From Talinum fruticosum (Eukaryota > Streptophyta > Magnoliopsida > Caryophyllales > Talinaceae), in contig JAITYX010000084.1 of assembly GCA_021018815.1 (NCBI GenBank), forward strand, positions 1,612,001-1,676,000: a stretch of DNA of 64,000 nucleotides. The letters run 5' to 3'. Shown in pieces: positions 10,141 through 22,325 of the stretch (the first letter of the stretch is position 1; each line of letters begins with the position of its first letter). A program made the translations under genes and the position numbers. The notes under the pieces were generated by a model. That model was not told where the DNA came from. It did no database searches and was given only the letters and a program-made list of their open reading frames with translations.

Positions 10141-11690
10141 ATTCCTTTTTGTTCTAGTCGTATGTCCGATTTTAGCGTCGGATAAAAAATTCAGCGCTTT
10201 TAGAGTCGGATTAAAAATTCAACACTACAATGCAACTCCATTAGAGTCGGATTTTTCTATCCAATGCTAACATCCGATGCTATTGGAGTTAGATTTTATA
10301 ACCTAACGCAATAAGAGTTCGATTTTTAATCTGATGTGTAGTGGCGGAAGCAAAGAAAAAGAAGGGAAAACCACAAAACACACAACCGGGCAGAATAGGA
10401 CCTGCAGGTGCGGTTCTGGGGAAAAAGGTGAAAGGAGGGGTAAATGATCTTGGATTTGGACGAAACTTGGAGGGGAGTGAGGTAACTGATGGAGGAAGGT
10501 TGTGGCCAAGTTTTGTGAATTTTGGATAAGGGGAACTACCTGAACAGATAGCCAGAAGTTGATGCTGCTGGTTGGATGTACAGATTGATACCCTTTGTTT
10601 GGTTTTGATGTGGAGGACGGAGGGGTTCTTGGTTTAAGCTGAGATTTGGTGGAAATGGACTCAACTCATGTATGATGAAGTGTGTGAAATTTGGGAAAGA
10701 GATGATTCGTGGATTGGGAGATATGGAATGGCAAAGTCGCTGGATAGTACCTTGACCCAAGCTCGGATACGAAACACCACCGAGTGAATCAAGGGGCGCT
10801 CTCAAACGGTCCGGATACAGAAACACCACCGAGGTTTGGGAGACTCAAAGGACACCACCTAGATGCCAACCTAGGATACAGCTTTGAGGATTTAGAGGCT
10901 CGAGAAATCCATCCCGAAAAAGAGTATATCACTCAAGGTTTGTATATTCATCAAAAAGTGATTTTACAAGGAGTGTGCATGTTGAATATATAATGCTTCA
11001 TGTGAGCATTGACATAACCGAATTCAAGCTGAAAAATAAAGCAAAACAAAATGCTAACAAACAATATTCCTTTCCCTTCCTCCAAGCTAAGCTAGAGTAA
11101 ATCCTAGCCAAGTATTTCAAAATTGGGAACATGTGGCCTAGGCTTGTTTCCCCCTTCTTCAAGCTTCTTGATTCTTTGATGCTTCTAGAATGCCTTGTCA
11201 TCATCTTCCTTTGTTGCTCCATAACCGGCCATGGCCCATCTCATGTTAATATGGACCGACTTCATTCAAGCATCAACTTATTTATGTACTTAAGCATAAA
11301 ATGGCAATGTTCCTTGGTTTGACTTGACCATGCACTCTTGCTTTGCCTTGGAGGGTTTTGTGATTAGCTTCAACTAACCTTCTTAACTAAATGGTAATCA
11401 ATTATTTATGAACAAAATCATAAGAACTCAATGTTTTGAACTCATCACCCTCCGGGGTCCATTAGCAACATTCGGATGAGTTGTGAATTCTTCCCCTTGA
11501 TCATGAAACATTCAAGCATCTCCGGCTGAACCTTAAACATCCATGGCTCTTCCAAATGAATATCATTCTGCTCAAAACACCAAGCTGTCCACTCTCCATC
11601 ATAATCTGATGCTAAATCGGTTACTATTAGCGACTTTTTTTCATATCATCTCTAATATCCGATGCTAACGAGTTTTCTTAAAGTATGCCT
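10141..11690. mobile_element. Probable CACTA-type end (subterminal repeats), split by a solo LTR
   Basis: A short motif related to gtcggat / atccgatgcta recurs in both orientations at 10160-10330 and continues after the solo LTR at 11606-11670 (tgatgctaaatcgg, then tccgatgctaacga). Dense short inverted motifs of this kind are typical of CACTA (En/Spm) subterminal regions. At about 11673 the sequence TTTTCTTAAAGTA resembles the canonical CACTA terminus TTTTCTTGTAGTG at 10 of 13 positions. I could not find the opposite terminus or a target duplication, so both superfamily and boundaries are tentative. Confidence 0.4.
10332..11601 (-). mobile_element. Solo LTR, family G (A subtype), TSD TAATC
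   Basis: A 1270-bp LTR in minus orientation, TGATG...CATCA, flanked by identical TAATC at 10327-10331 and 11602-11606. There is no PBS or PPT beside it, so it is a solo LTR. Its left half matches the LTRs of the tandem array at 34.5-53.3 kb (the 'gccagaag' and 'gtacag' blocks). It inserted into the subterminal-repeat region described at 10141-11690. Confidence 0.9.
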
Positions 11691-12960
11691 CTAAAACAAG
11701 TGGATTTGTATCTACTAAAATTACGCTCATGGTTTCTCAATGATTCAGCCAAATCATCTTTGATAAGATATATATGTAGTAACTTTTTCTCTCATCTTTA
11801 AATGTCTTTCTTTATTTAGCATCCTAATCCACCAAACATCAATCATTATATGCAATCAGAATACTCTAATATATTAATTTCAAAATATTTAGCATCCTTT
11901 CTTTTTTAATAAATTATTAAACACGTCTTCCATACCTCAAAATTATAATCTCATTTTCCATCACAAGTTCACTATTATTTTCCACAAAATTTGTTTGTAC
12001 AATCCCATTGTTTATATTATAACTTGATACCTTTTCTCTTAGAACAAATCCAAATATAACTTAAGCTGTATCAACTTTCATAAATATCTCAAACACTATA
12101 ATATGACCTAACATAAATATCTATACTTGAACCAAACAACCCTGTTACCCTGTAAAATCCTTAATTTGTTTCAAGAAGTTTAAAGAACAAGTACCCTTAT
12201 CAAGAATGTAAAATTCGACTCATTAGATAACAATCATGATATTATAGTAACATCTAAGATCAAAACATTTTTCAATAAACCTCACAAGAGTTACTTTGTT
12301 CATATAATCAATTGCAATGTGCTTAATATTCAACAACTTTCATTGTCCTCCAATATAATGAACATCATGTTGTTTACATAATTCCAATGCAATGATTAAC
12401 TTTTGTCTCTTCCCACAACATCTCTTATATATTCACCAAGACATAAACATATATTCTATTAGCATAATTCTAATGCAATGATTAACTTTTGTCTCTTCAC
12501 ACAACATCTCTTATATATTCACCAAGACATAAACATATATCTTATTAATATTTTAAATAACATATCGTATTCGATTCCTACACATAATAAATGCTACATA
12601 TTTATATACATGTATTTTTTCAAACATAATCAAATAATACAAGTATATGTAATTATTACTAATAGCAATCACAAACATTATAAGTTTCCCACATATAATT
12701 GGTTATAAATTACCAGTGTTATAAGACTAAAGTGTAAGTAAATGGATGGATTTCTAATGTGCTAAAAAATAACTATTATTTATCTGTAAATAATAATATT
12801 GAAGTCTCCAGGATTATACTAGAAAATAATGAACATTTTGAGAATTACCACAATATGTAACTTAAGATATATAGGTGTAACAAATGAAACAATATGTAAT
12901 GAACTTAACATCGTATTTCCTCATGCCACTTAATGACATTGACCTACACGCATAAGCTCT
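11691..12960. other. AT-rich DNA, no gene recognised
   Basis: No coding motif is seen. The region holds one local tandem duplication (12381-12552) and otherwise unremarkable AT-rich sequence. It may be the worn interior of the gypsy remnant whose PBS/LTR boundary lies near 13000. Confidence 0.4.
12381..12552. repeat. 86-bp tandem duplication
   Basis: Two direct copies with an 86-bp offset, each containing aatgcaatgattaacttttg and ttcaccaagacataaacata. They differ by only a few bases, so the duplication is fairly young. The unit contains no obvious functional signal. Confidence 0.85.
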
Positions 12961-13400
12961 TAGAGCTCACAGGTGACTCTAAACCTTAATTTTGATACCA
13001 CAACCGTAACACCTGCAAAACCCATAATCACTAGTTTAGTTTTAACAACTAATTAAGCAGTAGTTAGCACAACGAAAAGAGAATTGGAAGCCTTACCGCC
13101 ACTCTTAACAAAGAGAAAGGCCGTTCCCTTAAAAAATATAATATGAGCAGGAGTCCGTGACATCACTTGCAAAAATAAAGTTTAAAACATTTAAGATGCT
13201 AAGCTTGTACACAATAAACAACAATTCAAGTTTAGCAATACCATCATGATTACAACTTATTTAATCGGAAAATAGATAACTCCCAAACATCACATTCCTA
13301 ACTATCATTGTGAGCCTCTAAGTCTCCTTGACCTAAATAAATACATCTACTTGCTTCCATCAACATTAGCCTTACCTAAAACAAAATAAAGAAAATATTT
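12950..13400 (-). mobile_element. Decayed gypsy LTR edge with PBS-like site
   Basis: On the minus strand the sequence reads ...gcaggtgttacggttg, then TGGTATCA (near 12996-13003), then aaaattaaggtttagagtca. An LTR ending around 'gtgttac' followed by a PBS beginning TGGTATCA is the usual arrangement at the 5' LTR of plant chromoviruses. The LTR would extend to the right from about 13005. The other boundary, the coding region and target duplications were not found. Confidence 0.4.
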
Positions 13401-13780
13401 CAAAATGGTGAACCGAAGCTCAATACATTTATCCTTGCACTGTAAATGAATATTATGTAAAGCTATTAGTGAGCACGGGCATTTCAATTCATTTATAAAT
13501 AAGATAGGAAGTGAAATAATAAAATAATTGTTAGTTATTATTTGAGCGAAACCCTTACGATCGTCGGTTTCCCTACATATGCGTATACCTTGATAATGGC
13601 CAAATATGAATGATATAATCATGATATGATATAATTGATACGGTTCGGGCCACATGATCAGCGGACAAATGCTATTTGAAATGGTTCATTTTTCATTATG
13701 CAAACCATTTTGGTATTAATATATAAACATGTGAATCTTCGTGTGGCACAAGCAATAAATGTACCTTAGCCTTGATATCC
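13401..13780. other. AT-rich spacer, nothing recognised
   Basis: I see no conserved coding blocks or repeats here. It separates the decayed gypsy LTR edge from the family T LTR-side repeats. Confidence 0.4.
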
Positions 13781-14680
13781 CTTTGTAGGAACCATCGGCC
13801 TCGTCTGTTCCCTTCGTAGAGGGAGTCAAGGACCAGGCTTCCCCACGAGTGTCGGGTCTCTTTTTGTAGATGATTTCGAAAAGACCGTTTTGAAAGTTTA
13901 TTAGAAATGGGTATGTACCTCTTATTGAGATTTCTGATTTTTGTAATTTAATTTGATATAGATAAATCAAAAAATGATTGGTGGGTTTATTAATGTTATT
14001 TTAGAAATTTTATTTAGAAGCCTCGATATATTATTTAATGATTTAAGAAAATAACAAAAATTAGGTTCATTTATGTTGCAAGGCTTATGGGCCCAAAAAG
14101 TGTGAAAACACTAAGTTGGACCAAAGGCTTGCACGGTACGTTTCAACGTCGGCAAGAGCCAGCAAAGTACGGTCGTCGAGCACCGACCATGGGCCGTAAC
14201 GAGAGGAACTCAGTCTTGGTCCATGGCTTAAAATATTAGAAAAAAATTCAATATTTGCTAATTTATATCGGAAATGCCGAGGAGCAGATTAAGGAGAAAT
14301 AAAAATGGCAAACGAGAGTTGCTAGTCGGTTTTGAGAAATAAAAACTAACAAAAATAAATAAAAGACTTTTCCAATCTTAGTATAGAAAAGAATAAGCTT
14401 GAAAGAGGTTTAAAATTTGACTCCATCAATCCGAACGAGAGAATATAGATTCGGGGGCGAAGGTGCTGTAGGGATAAGCCCTTCCATTCTTGTCTGTCAA
14501 CGAGACAACCTTTATTAGTTTAAGATGTGAGTTTAAAAACATGTATTTCAAACAAGCATATAACATATGAATACTGGAATTTAAATCAACCAAGGCATGC
14601 GAATAAAGCAATAAAACAAAATAAGAAAGCAATTAAAGAAAGCGGTAAAGGAAAGTGATAAAAATAAATTAGAGTGGGCA
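13781..14680 (-). mobile_element. Family T LTR/leader-side fragment
   Basis: It begins with the gtaggaacca...cttccccacgagtgtcgggtctc signature, then runs through gtgaaaacac, accgaccatggg and cttagtatag blocks that also occur, in the same order, at 22326-23040 and, inverted, at 24360-25010. It is immediately followed by a second start of the same signature at 14681. There is no coding region. Confidence 0.6.
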
Positions 14681-15330
14681 GGTATAGGAACCACGGCCGA
14701 GACCGACCAGAGCTTCTCCACGAATGTTGGGTCTTTTTTAAAGAATGATTTTGAAGATGGTTATGGAAGTTTATTTAAAAAAAGGAGATGGACCTCTTAT
14801 TTAGATTTCCGAATTTTATAACTCAAGTTAGAATGAATTAAATCAGATTGAGTGACAGTTTTATTAATTAGGGACCTTTTTGGAGGCTGAACCTTCTTCC
14901 ATGGCGCTTCCTCACTTAGACATGTTTGAGAGAAAGTGAAAGAGATTGAGAATAAGAGAGCAGAGAGAGTAGATGAATGAGAGAGAGAGAGTACGAGTCG
15001 AGTATATGAGTACGAGAGGAAAAAGTGCGAGAGTGAGAGTAAGAAATAGCAAAGTGAATGAATGAGAACGAAGGGGTACTATTTATAGAACACGAGCTTT
15101 ATTAAACAAAAGCCTTTCGACTCGGCTCTCACAGTAATGGTTATCAAACCGTTTGGCATTCCAATGAGTAACGGCAATCTTGAAACGGCTTCCTCCTAAA
15201 GGCTAGTTTTCGGGCCGTTCGCGTGCCGAGCGAGAAAACAGATACTTTTGAAAACATTTTCAAGATTCTCCATTAATCTAAAGATAATCTTAGAATTTTG
15301 ATGTCCATTTTTCTCAAAAGCTGAGTTTGA
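14681..15330 (-). mobile_element. Family T-related LTR with TATA box
   Basis: On the minus strand this has promoter-like U3 DNA (about 15330-15090), a canonical TATA box (15079-15088), a CT-rich transcribed leader (about 15050-14930), and ends in the same signature as other family T pieces (agacccaacattcgtgga, then cgtggttcctat). It looks like an LTR remnant in minus orientation. Boundaries and target duplication were not resolved. Confidence 0.5.
15079..15088 (-). promoter_or_regulatory. TATA box CTATAAATAG of an LTR promoter
   Basis: Minus-strand CTATAAATAG, a close match to the plant TATA consensus. A long pyrimidine-rich CTCTCTC leader starts about 30-130 bases downstream, as is common in plant LTR and gene 5' regions. 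Activity is not known. Confidence 0.6.
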
Positions 15331-15489
15331 CTCAATGATGTGTCCGAGTGATTCAGAACACACTCACAAAATTAATAACTCATAACTCGGTTTCATCTTG
15401 GTTCAACTAATCCATTTGTTATTCACTCGGAATATATAATAATCAATCAAATTTATAGCAACTCATGCAATAAATCAGATAATCATGCA

Positions 15490-16790
15490 ATCATCATGCC
15501 AAGTGCATTACTAATAAAGCAAAATCGATCTTCACCCAAAGGTTTTGTGAAAGTACCAGATATTTGAACTTTGGTAGGAATAAACTCAAGTTCAATATCA
15601 CCTTTTTAGAATGGTCTCTCGAAAATGATACCTCACCTCAATGTGTTTTGATTTTGAGTGTTAAACTAGATTTTTGGTGATGCTAGTTGCACTTTAGTTG
15701 TCACACTTCATTGGGATTAATGTGAATGACAGTCTAAGATCCTTCAAGTGTTGCTTTATCCACACAATTTGAGCACAGCAAGCACCGGTTGCTATGTACT
15801 CAACTTCGATAGTTGATACAACAAGTGAGTTTTGTTTCTTTGAATGCAAGGAGATAAGTGATTGACCAAGAAATTAGCGTGATCCTGATGTGCTCTTTCT
15901 ATCAACTTTGTATCTAATATAGTTAGCATCCGAGTATCCGAGTAAGGGTTAGATCCGAGTCTTTTGAATACCGGAGACCAAGTGTCCGAGTCCCTACAAG
16001 ATATCTAAAAATTCTCGTCACAATAGTGAGATGTGATTCCTTTGGGTTCGCTTGAAATCTTACACATAGGCACATAGTAAACATGATATCTGACCTACTA
16101 GATGTAAGATAAAGTAGAGATCCAATCATACATCTGTAGTGTTTCGATCTACACTTTTACCTTTCTTATCCGAGTCCAGTTTAGTACTGCTTGCTCATTG
16201 GTGTTGCCACATGCTTCACATTTGTACCTTATACTTCTTCAATAATTCCTTGGTGTATTTTGATTTATGAACATAGATGTCATCCTTCTCTTGCTTGATT
16301 TGCAATCCAAGGAAGAAATTGAGTTCTCCCATCATGCTCATTTGGAACTCCTGTCTCATCAACTCGGAAAACTCTTCGCAGAGAGTTTCATTAGTAGCTC
16401 TAAATATAATTTCATCAACATAAATCTAAATGATAAGAAAATCATTCCCGTTCATTTTTGTGAAAAGAGTTTTGTCAATAAAAACTTTCTTGAAGTCATT
16501 TTTAACCAAGAAACTACGTATTCTTTCATACCATGCTCCGGGAGCTTGTTTCGGACCATACAAAGCTTTTTGCAATTTGAAAACATTATTTGGAAATTGA
16601 GAGTTTTCAAATCCAGTCGGTTGCTCAACATAAATTTCTTCTTGAATATAACCATTGAGAAACGCACACTTAACATCCATTTGATAAAGATTAGTAAGGG
16701 TTAAGAGAATTCCGATTGCCTCAATCCTCGCTACAGGTGCAAAGGTTTCCCCACAATCAATTCCCTCTTTTTGGTTATATACTTGACCAA
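15490..16790 (-). pseudogene. Copia RT and RNase H (broken; YVDE instead of YVDD)
   Basis: Minus-strand blocks include MDVKCAFLNGYIQEEIYVEQP (RT palm), then [20 protein letters not shown], then the catalytic motif at 16411-16422. That motif reads Tyr-Val-Asp-Glu, whereas the family has Tyr-Val-Asp-Asp, and the same motif is YVDD in the copia copy at 55558. Further on come GSLLYLTSSRSDIMF and the LGLRYSKDSDL RNase H-side blocks. Polymerisation needs both Asp residues, so this copy is inactive even apart from its frameshifts. The RNase H end is at about 15490. Confidence 0.85.
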
Positions 16791-17279
16791 CTAATCGGCT
16801 TTATTTCGACTACCAATCCTCCCTTATCCAGTTTGTTCTTGAAAACCCATTTGGTTCTTATAATTGGGTGTTCGGAAGTTTGTTTAGTCGAGTCCGGACA
16901 TGGTTTCTTTTAAATTAAGTTATTCTTACATAGCCTCTACCCATTCGGGTTCAAGTAGGGCTTCTAGTACATTTTTAGGTTCAATTAATGAACTGAATGC
17001 AAAAAATGCACATAGATTTTGCGAAGAAGAATGAGTTCTTACCCCACTTGTTGATATCGAAATGATATTCTCGGTTGGGTGACTTGGATGCATATTTGAA
17101 AGCTTTTCCTATCCTCTAATTTACTAGGTTTGTTGGTTAAATGGTATAATCTTCATTTTGTTCCTCTTAGCTTGTCCGGACACTCAAGACTTCTTCGATA
17201 GCTTGTCCTTCGAGTAGTTGAGTTGGCCTTGAGCTGGCTCATTTTGAGTTTGTTCGGTTTCTTTGTTCTTGTTCATTAC

Positions 17280-17960
17280 GAGCTCAACTTCGCTATATCA
17301 TCTTCATCTCGGTTGAGCTTGAGATTTGAGAAAGTAGATTCACTTGTCCTGCCATGATAAATTTCATCAAAGACAACGTGGATACTTTCTTCCACTTTGT
17401 TAGTTCTCTTGTTAAAGATTCTATAAGCCTTACTATGAGATGAGTAAACCGAGAAAATACCTTCATCGACCTTGCATCAAATTTGGTGAAAGTGTAGGAA
17501 ATGGTAGGCTTCATTCCTTTTACCTCCTAAGCTTTTGACACGAATTTCACCACACAAATCCATATGAATCAATTCAAGTCTTGTGGATGTAGATACTAAA
17601 AGATGATTTGACTTGCTTTCCTTTTGTACATGCCTAACATATTTTATCTTTCTTAAATGCATAGTAAGGTAAACCTCTAACTAATCCACGAGAGGCCACC
17701 TTCTTGATGGTATTCATGCTGATATGAGCTAGTCTATGATGCCATGTCCATGAATCCTCATTTAAAGATGCTTTTAAGCCCGATAAATCGTGACTAGAAT
17801 CCGAAAGAGGAATGGTGTAGGTGTTACCGACCTTAGACCGAGAGAGTTTTGTCTCCTTGGTGACTATATCGGAGATGAAGTAATTGGTCCGAGTAAATCT
17901 TACCTCTTGACCTTTTCACATAACTAAGAGATGCTCAAAAGATTGTACTTGAGCCCTTTG
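17280..17960 (-). pseudogene. Copia pre-integrase and integrase with core deletion
   Basis: Minus-strand reading gives the pre-integrase zinc-binding part (STRLELIHMDLCGEI is preceded by KDKIC.ACTKGKQ), then the first catalytic Asp in HMDLCGE, and then SLGGKR. It next jumps to DEGIFSVYSSHSKAYRIFNKR, which lies past the third catalytic residue in family members. The second Asp and the Glu of the DD(35)E triad are therefore deleted. The jump lies near 17480-17530. The copia copy at 60.0-62.6 kb retains the missing part. Confidence 0.8.
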
Positions 17961-17979
17961 ACAAGGTAGACTGGACTAA

Positions 17980-18130
17980 GCTGAATTGTCTCCCTGACTA
18001 ATCCGTCTAATCCCAACTATCTTGCCTTTGCTATTGTCTCCAAATGTGAGTTTTCCGCCTTTCATTTCTTCTTTACGAGAAGAGTCTTGAGTCTCCATGC
18101 ATGTGGTATGAGCATCCGCTTTTGGGCTAC
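17980..18130 (-). pseudogene. Copia protease fragment
   Basis: Minus-strand frames show CSYHMHGDSRLF followed, in another frame, by EEMKGGKLTFGDNSKGKIVGI. These are the blocks that follow the DSG active site in plant copia polyproteins (compare DSGCSRHMSGDQ at about 60045-60080). The active-site Asp-Ser-Gly itself is not readable in frame here. Confidence 0.7.
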
Positions 18131-18239
18131 AAAACAGAAACAAACTAACCCTTATAAGAAAGAGCGCTTTTGGGCACCCAGATTTGAATAATTTTAGGTT
18201 TGGTCCGATTCTAAGTCTTCTTTCTAGAGAATTGACTTT

Positions 18240-19233
18240 GTGTTTATTCTCTTTGGAAACCCTTCTTTTGGTAAACAGGTTGAGAAGGCTTTTTAATGAA
18301 AATCGATCCGGGCTCAATCCCTTTTCTTTGTGAATGAATGGCACCATGCTTAGCCTTACTGAACTTAATAGTTATGGAAACGAGTTTTAAAAATATTGTT
18401 ATAAGAGTTATGTTTACGTTCAGCATTGTATCCAAGACCTTCTTTTCGAAATGAGACATACGAGAGCCAAGTAATAAATTAAGGTTTTTTTTTTTTTTAC
18501 CTTGAGTGAGTTTTAAAACCAACTCTTGAGACTCATTGAGTTTTACGTTGCGAGGCACTCGGACTCGGTCTCATTATCTTGAGTACTTGGTCCGAAGCGG
18601 TTTTAGATTTTGTCTTAAGTTTTCTAACTCCCTTTTCAAAGTGAGGCTCTCGACATTAAGAGACTTCGGTTTCTCTTTGAATTCAGAAGATTCAAAATTG
18701 GACTTTTCTTCCAAAGTAAAAAACTTAAGGAAGTACTTGATTACCTCCTAAGGATCTGTTTCCTCGACATCCGATTCATCACTATCTAGCTCGGATTTAG
18801 CTTTTTAGTATATTAGAGCTATTAGGAACTTTCAATCATTATAGTCATTTTCTACTTACGAGTCATCATCGCTCCGGGTAGCTACTATTGGCTTTTTCAT
18901 CTTTTTATCCTTGTTTCTCTTTGGACGAGTCTTTGACTATGTCCTCCTTGTTGCCACACTCAAAACAGCAAGAGTTCTTAGTTAAAAACAAATCGAAGAA
19001 GATGAGTATTTACCTTTCTTGTCTTTCTTGTAAAACTCCTGCTTGGGCTTCTTACGCCACTTTTTGTATTTCATTATTTTCTTGAAACCTCGAGTTAGAA
19101 GTGCCATGGGATCTTCTTCGAGAATCCGAGGAGCTCGAGACTTTAGCGTCTTTCTTCCGAGGCCTTGAGTGCAATGTTCCTTTTGGTGCTAACCTCAACT
19201 TCCTTTTCTTCCAGGTACAACTCGTGAGTGAGT
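18240..19233 (-). pseudogene. Copia gag (truncated) with degenerate zinc knuckle
   Basis: Minus-strand blocks: LTHELYLEEKEVEV at the start (the end of the UBN2-type gag domain), acidic and Ser-rich linkers, a zinc-knuckle remnant at about 18945-18985, and a coiled-coil-like region. The knuckle reads C-x2-C-x4-Glu-x4-Ser instead of C-x2-C-x4-His-x4-Cys, so two of four zinc ligands are lost. The N-terminal capsid region is absent because the element is truncated at about 19233. Confidence 0.75.
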
Positions 19234-19849
19234 CCCAAGGGTGCATTATGTCGTCCTTTGTAGCTTTAGGCTCTTTTGGGGCTTCTTGAGTCTATTGTGG
19301 ACCCAAGGGTGCATTATGTCGTCCGGATCTAGTAAGAAACTGAATTATAGGACTTTTAGTGTCTCCCCAAAAGTCTTCTTCATCCAAGGATAGTGTGCCC
19401 CGGAAGTCGTCACTTGTCGTCATTGTTGTTTCATGTTTCATAAACATCTTCTTCATCACTTAACCATAGCCCTTGGACTTCGGATCTAATGGAGATAAAC
19501 TAAGAAGTGGTTTTGACTTGGTAACATCTTGGATAAAAATAGACGAATCCCACTGACACGGAGTGGGTTCAATGAAAATAACTAAGTTGCCGATAAAGGG
19601 ATTTTTCTTGTTGCTTGGTTTCTGGGCAGCCTTAGGCAAGGGTAGTTGGCCATTTCAAAACATGTTTTCTAGTTTGTTCTTGAATGTCTAACACCGTTGC
19701 GTATCATGTCCTCTGCACGATGGTATTTGTAAAATTTTCCGCGTCCCAATTTTTGGATTGTTTCGGAGTTTCGATTACTGCTCTAATAGGTGGCAATTCT
19801 ATCTTCCCTATTTTAAAGAGACAGTTAAGGGCTTTGGTGTAGGTAGTGT

Positions 19850-20920
19850 CAATAGGAGTGTAGTCGGTATACTGTTGAGGGCATTGACATGTGCACCCCG
19901 ATAGCATTACCGAGTATTGGAGGTTTTCTTATCTTTGGAATGATAATTACCTTTATACCCGAGTAGTCGCAACTTTTGTGGTTGCGGTAGGCATCTCTTC
20001 TTCTATCGAGCAAACCAGCATCTCTAAGGGTTGAAAATTTCATCATGGGTAGAGATTTGTGGTGCTGATTATAATTCAGCTGAAGGTTATTTACAATGAT
20101 TCAAACTTGGTCCTTCTTGGAGGGTCGATCAACCATATGGGCTGCCTTTGCTCTCTATCTCGGTAAGAAAATCATGAAGCTTTCCTTCTCGCCTTGCTTG
20201 ATTAATTCGAAGTCTCTAATAACAGGTAAATCAATGTTATCGGAGTATTGATGGATGAACTCCTTGCACGGATCTATCCAATTGGCAACCTTGCGTGGGT
20301 CAATTGTATTGTACCACTTCGTTACATCGAGTATCAAATGTCCAAGGGAAAATGATGTGGTATGTGTCTTCGGGAATGTTCTTAAGAGTCATTGCTCCTA
20401 CGAAGTTACGTACATGATGATGGAGATTCTCGAAACCTTTGAACTTAATATTAGACATGGTAAACTTAGGAGGTAGTTTACCCTTAGGGATTAAAGTGAA
20501 TCCCTTATGATCAAAGTAATGATTATCGAACATGGATGATTCCCTTAAAATCTGTTCTATCCGATCCGTATGGGAATCGGGATGAGATTTGGATTTGGTT
20601 TTAGGGGATTTGCATTTGGGACTACTTGGAGGAGACAAAACAGGTGGAGGTGGCACAATCAAGGTTGTTTCCCTTCTCAAACATTCAGCTTCTTTAGCCT
20701 CTTCCCTTTTTGGCGTTTAGCTTCCTCATCTCTCATACTAGCCCCAATAGCCCTTATGATAGTCTTAAGATCCCTTGATATAGATGATATTTGTTTTTCT
20801 TGATCATTGAACCTGGATTCCACCTTAACTATATTCTCATTGAGTAAGCCGAGGTTAAGATGCTTGCTCTTGGTTAGGATCCATTAGAAGGGAACTATTT
20901 TTAGGTACTATCTTAAAACA
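19850..20920 (-). pseudogene. Family T gag (copy 2, frameshifted)
   Basis: The best preserved family T gag piece on this strand. The frame at 20300-20680 carries a Pro-rich start, then DRIEQILRESSMFDNHYFDHK, KGKLPPKFT, HHHVRNFVGAMTLKNIPED and YHIIFPWTF. The next frame (20155-20337) has DPRKVANWIDPCKEFIHQY and FELIKQGEKESFM, followed by FSTLRDAGLL near 20040. These blocks span the gag capsid domain, but frameshifts divide it. No nucleic-acid-binding knuckle was found downstream. Confidence 0.8.
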
Positions 20921-21353
20921 AGGAGTAGACTCGACAATGTAGTATGCACCGAAGCTTGTCGCGCCGAAGCAGGACCACGGATTAGAAAGAAAGGAAGATG
21001 TGCTTGGACTCCTTCATGAGACATTCTAATCTTTTAGAGCTCGGATTCCAATGATACTCGATTGCTATAGACTTCCCTATTTTGCTACCCAAAGGATAAG
21101 ATTTAGGACCATGTGAGAGAACATTGCTTTTAGGAGGGACTAAGCGCGAGGACCCGAAGGGACTAAGGATGCTTTTATTTGGATGTACATAAAGAATGCG
21201 ATGATGATATGTTGCATGACTTAATCGAGATGATAATCTAATAAATGGATGATCCTTAAAGAAAATATGCTTTCTATATGATAATCCATTTCCCTACTTG
21301 AGATGAATTTTGAACTAGGATGCAAAATCGGAAGGAATGGACCTATCTATTAG

Positions 21354-21554
21354 AAGATGATTTTATTTGACTAATGCAAATGAACTCACCTAATATGAGA
21401 TGATTTTATTTGGCTAATGCAAATGGACTCACCTAATATGAGATGATTTTATTTGGCTAATGCAAATGGATTCACCTAATATGAGATGATTTTATTTGGC
21501 TAATGCAATTAGACTGACCTAATATGAGATGATTTTATTTGGCTAATGCAAATG
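21354..21554 (-). repeat. 43-bp minisatellite in family T leader (copy 2)
   Basis: About 4.6 tandem units of 43 bp, nearly identical to each other (blocks cctaatatgagatgatttta and tttggctaatgcaaatgga). It is in the same place as the array at 6588-6770, but cleaner. Its conservation in position suggests it was part of the ancestral leader rather than a late local expansion. Confidence 0.9.
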
Positions 21555-22325
21555 GAGAATGAGAATGCAAAAGAATGAAAAGGACTAGACAATATGAGGA
21601 CGGGACTTTACGTAAGTCCCTTTTACAAATAGCCATTACTTAGGCTATTAAAAGGGAATTTTTGAAATGACACAAAAATGCAAACAATAGACCAACCTTA
21701 ATAGGAAAAGGAGTTTTGACTTTTAGCTTAATGCACATAATGGACAGACTTTAGGAAATTCATTAAAGTATTTTATTTTCACCCATGCAAGGGTCTAATG
21801 AGCACTCCTCATCTATTCCTAAAGGCTCACAAACAGAAGATTAAATCTAAAACACACACACTCATTCAAGCGCACTCATGAAGTCTGGGTGACACCTAAA
21901 AGTCGAAAAGTTCTATGGTCAAAGAGTTCAAGAGTTTGAATACATGGTGACACGAAGTTTGAAAATTTGGTCCCCCATGGGTTGCATGGACAAGGATACC
22001 AACCAGAATTCTCCGTGCCTCTTGGTGAACCAAAGGGTTTAGCCCCAAAGTGCGTGCTACGAGGGAGGAGGTACCGTTTCCTCGGGGAATCAAGCTTAGT
22101 TCGGCTTGCCTAAAGGAACAAATGATAGCCTTTTTCCGAGAAAGGGTAAGAGGGGGTACAATAAAGTTTTCTTAGTGGTCCAAAACAGTATTTAAACTAG
22201 TTCAAACGTTGCTAGATGTGGGATGTCTAATGCAAGAACATCATTAAAAACACACTACTCCAATTTTCAAGTTTCACCCTCTTCATAAACTAGTTCAAAG
22301 GTTGCTAAATGTGGTCCAAAACAGA

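Larger units (their letters stand above)
15470..19233 (-). mobile_element. Ty1/copia pseudo-element (minus), internally deleted
   Basis: Minus-strand order is gag (19233-18240), protease (about 18120-17980), pre-integrase (about 17960-17640), integrase N-terminal part, integrase C-terminal part, RT (about 16790-16390) and RNase H (to about 15490), which is the copia order with integrase before RT. The gag N terminus is missing: the element is cut at about 19233, where family T sequence begins. An internal deletion removed the integrase core (near 17515). Numerous frameshifts and stops are present. Confidence 0.85.

Noticed and set aside
21354..21554. CRISPR-like array
   Set aside because: The 43-bp units are directly adjacent with no unique spacers, in plant retrotransposon leader DNA.
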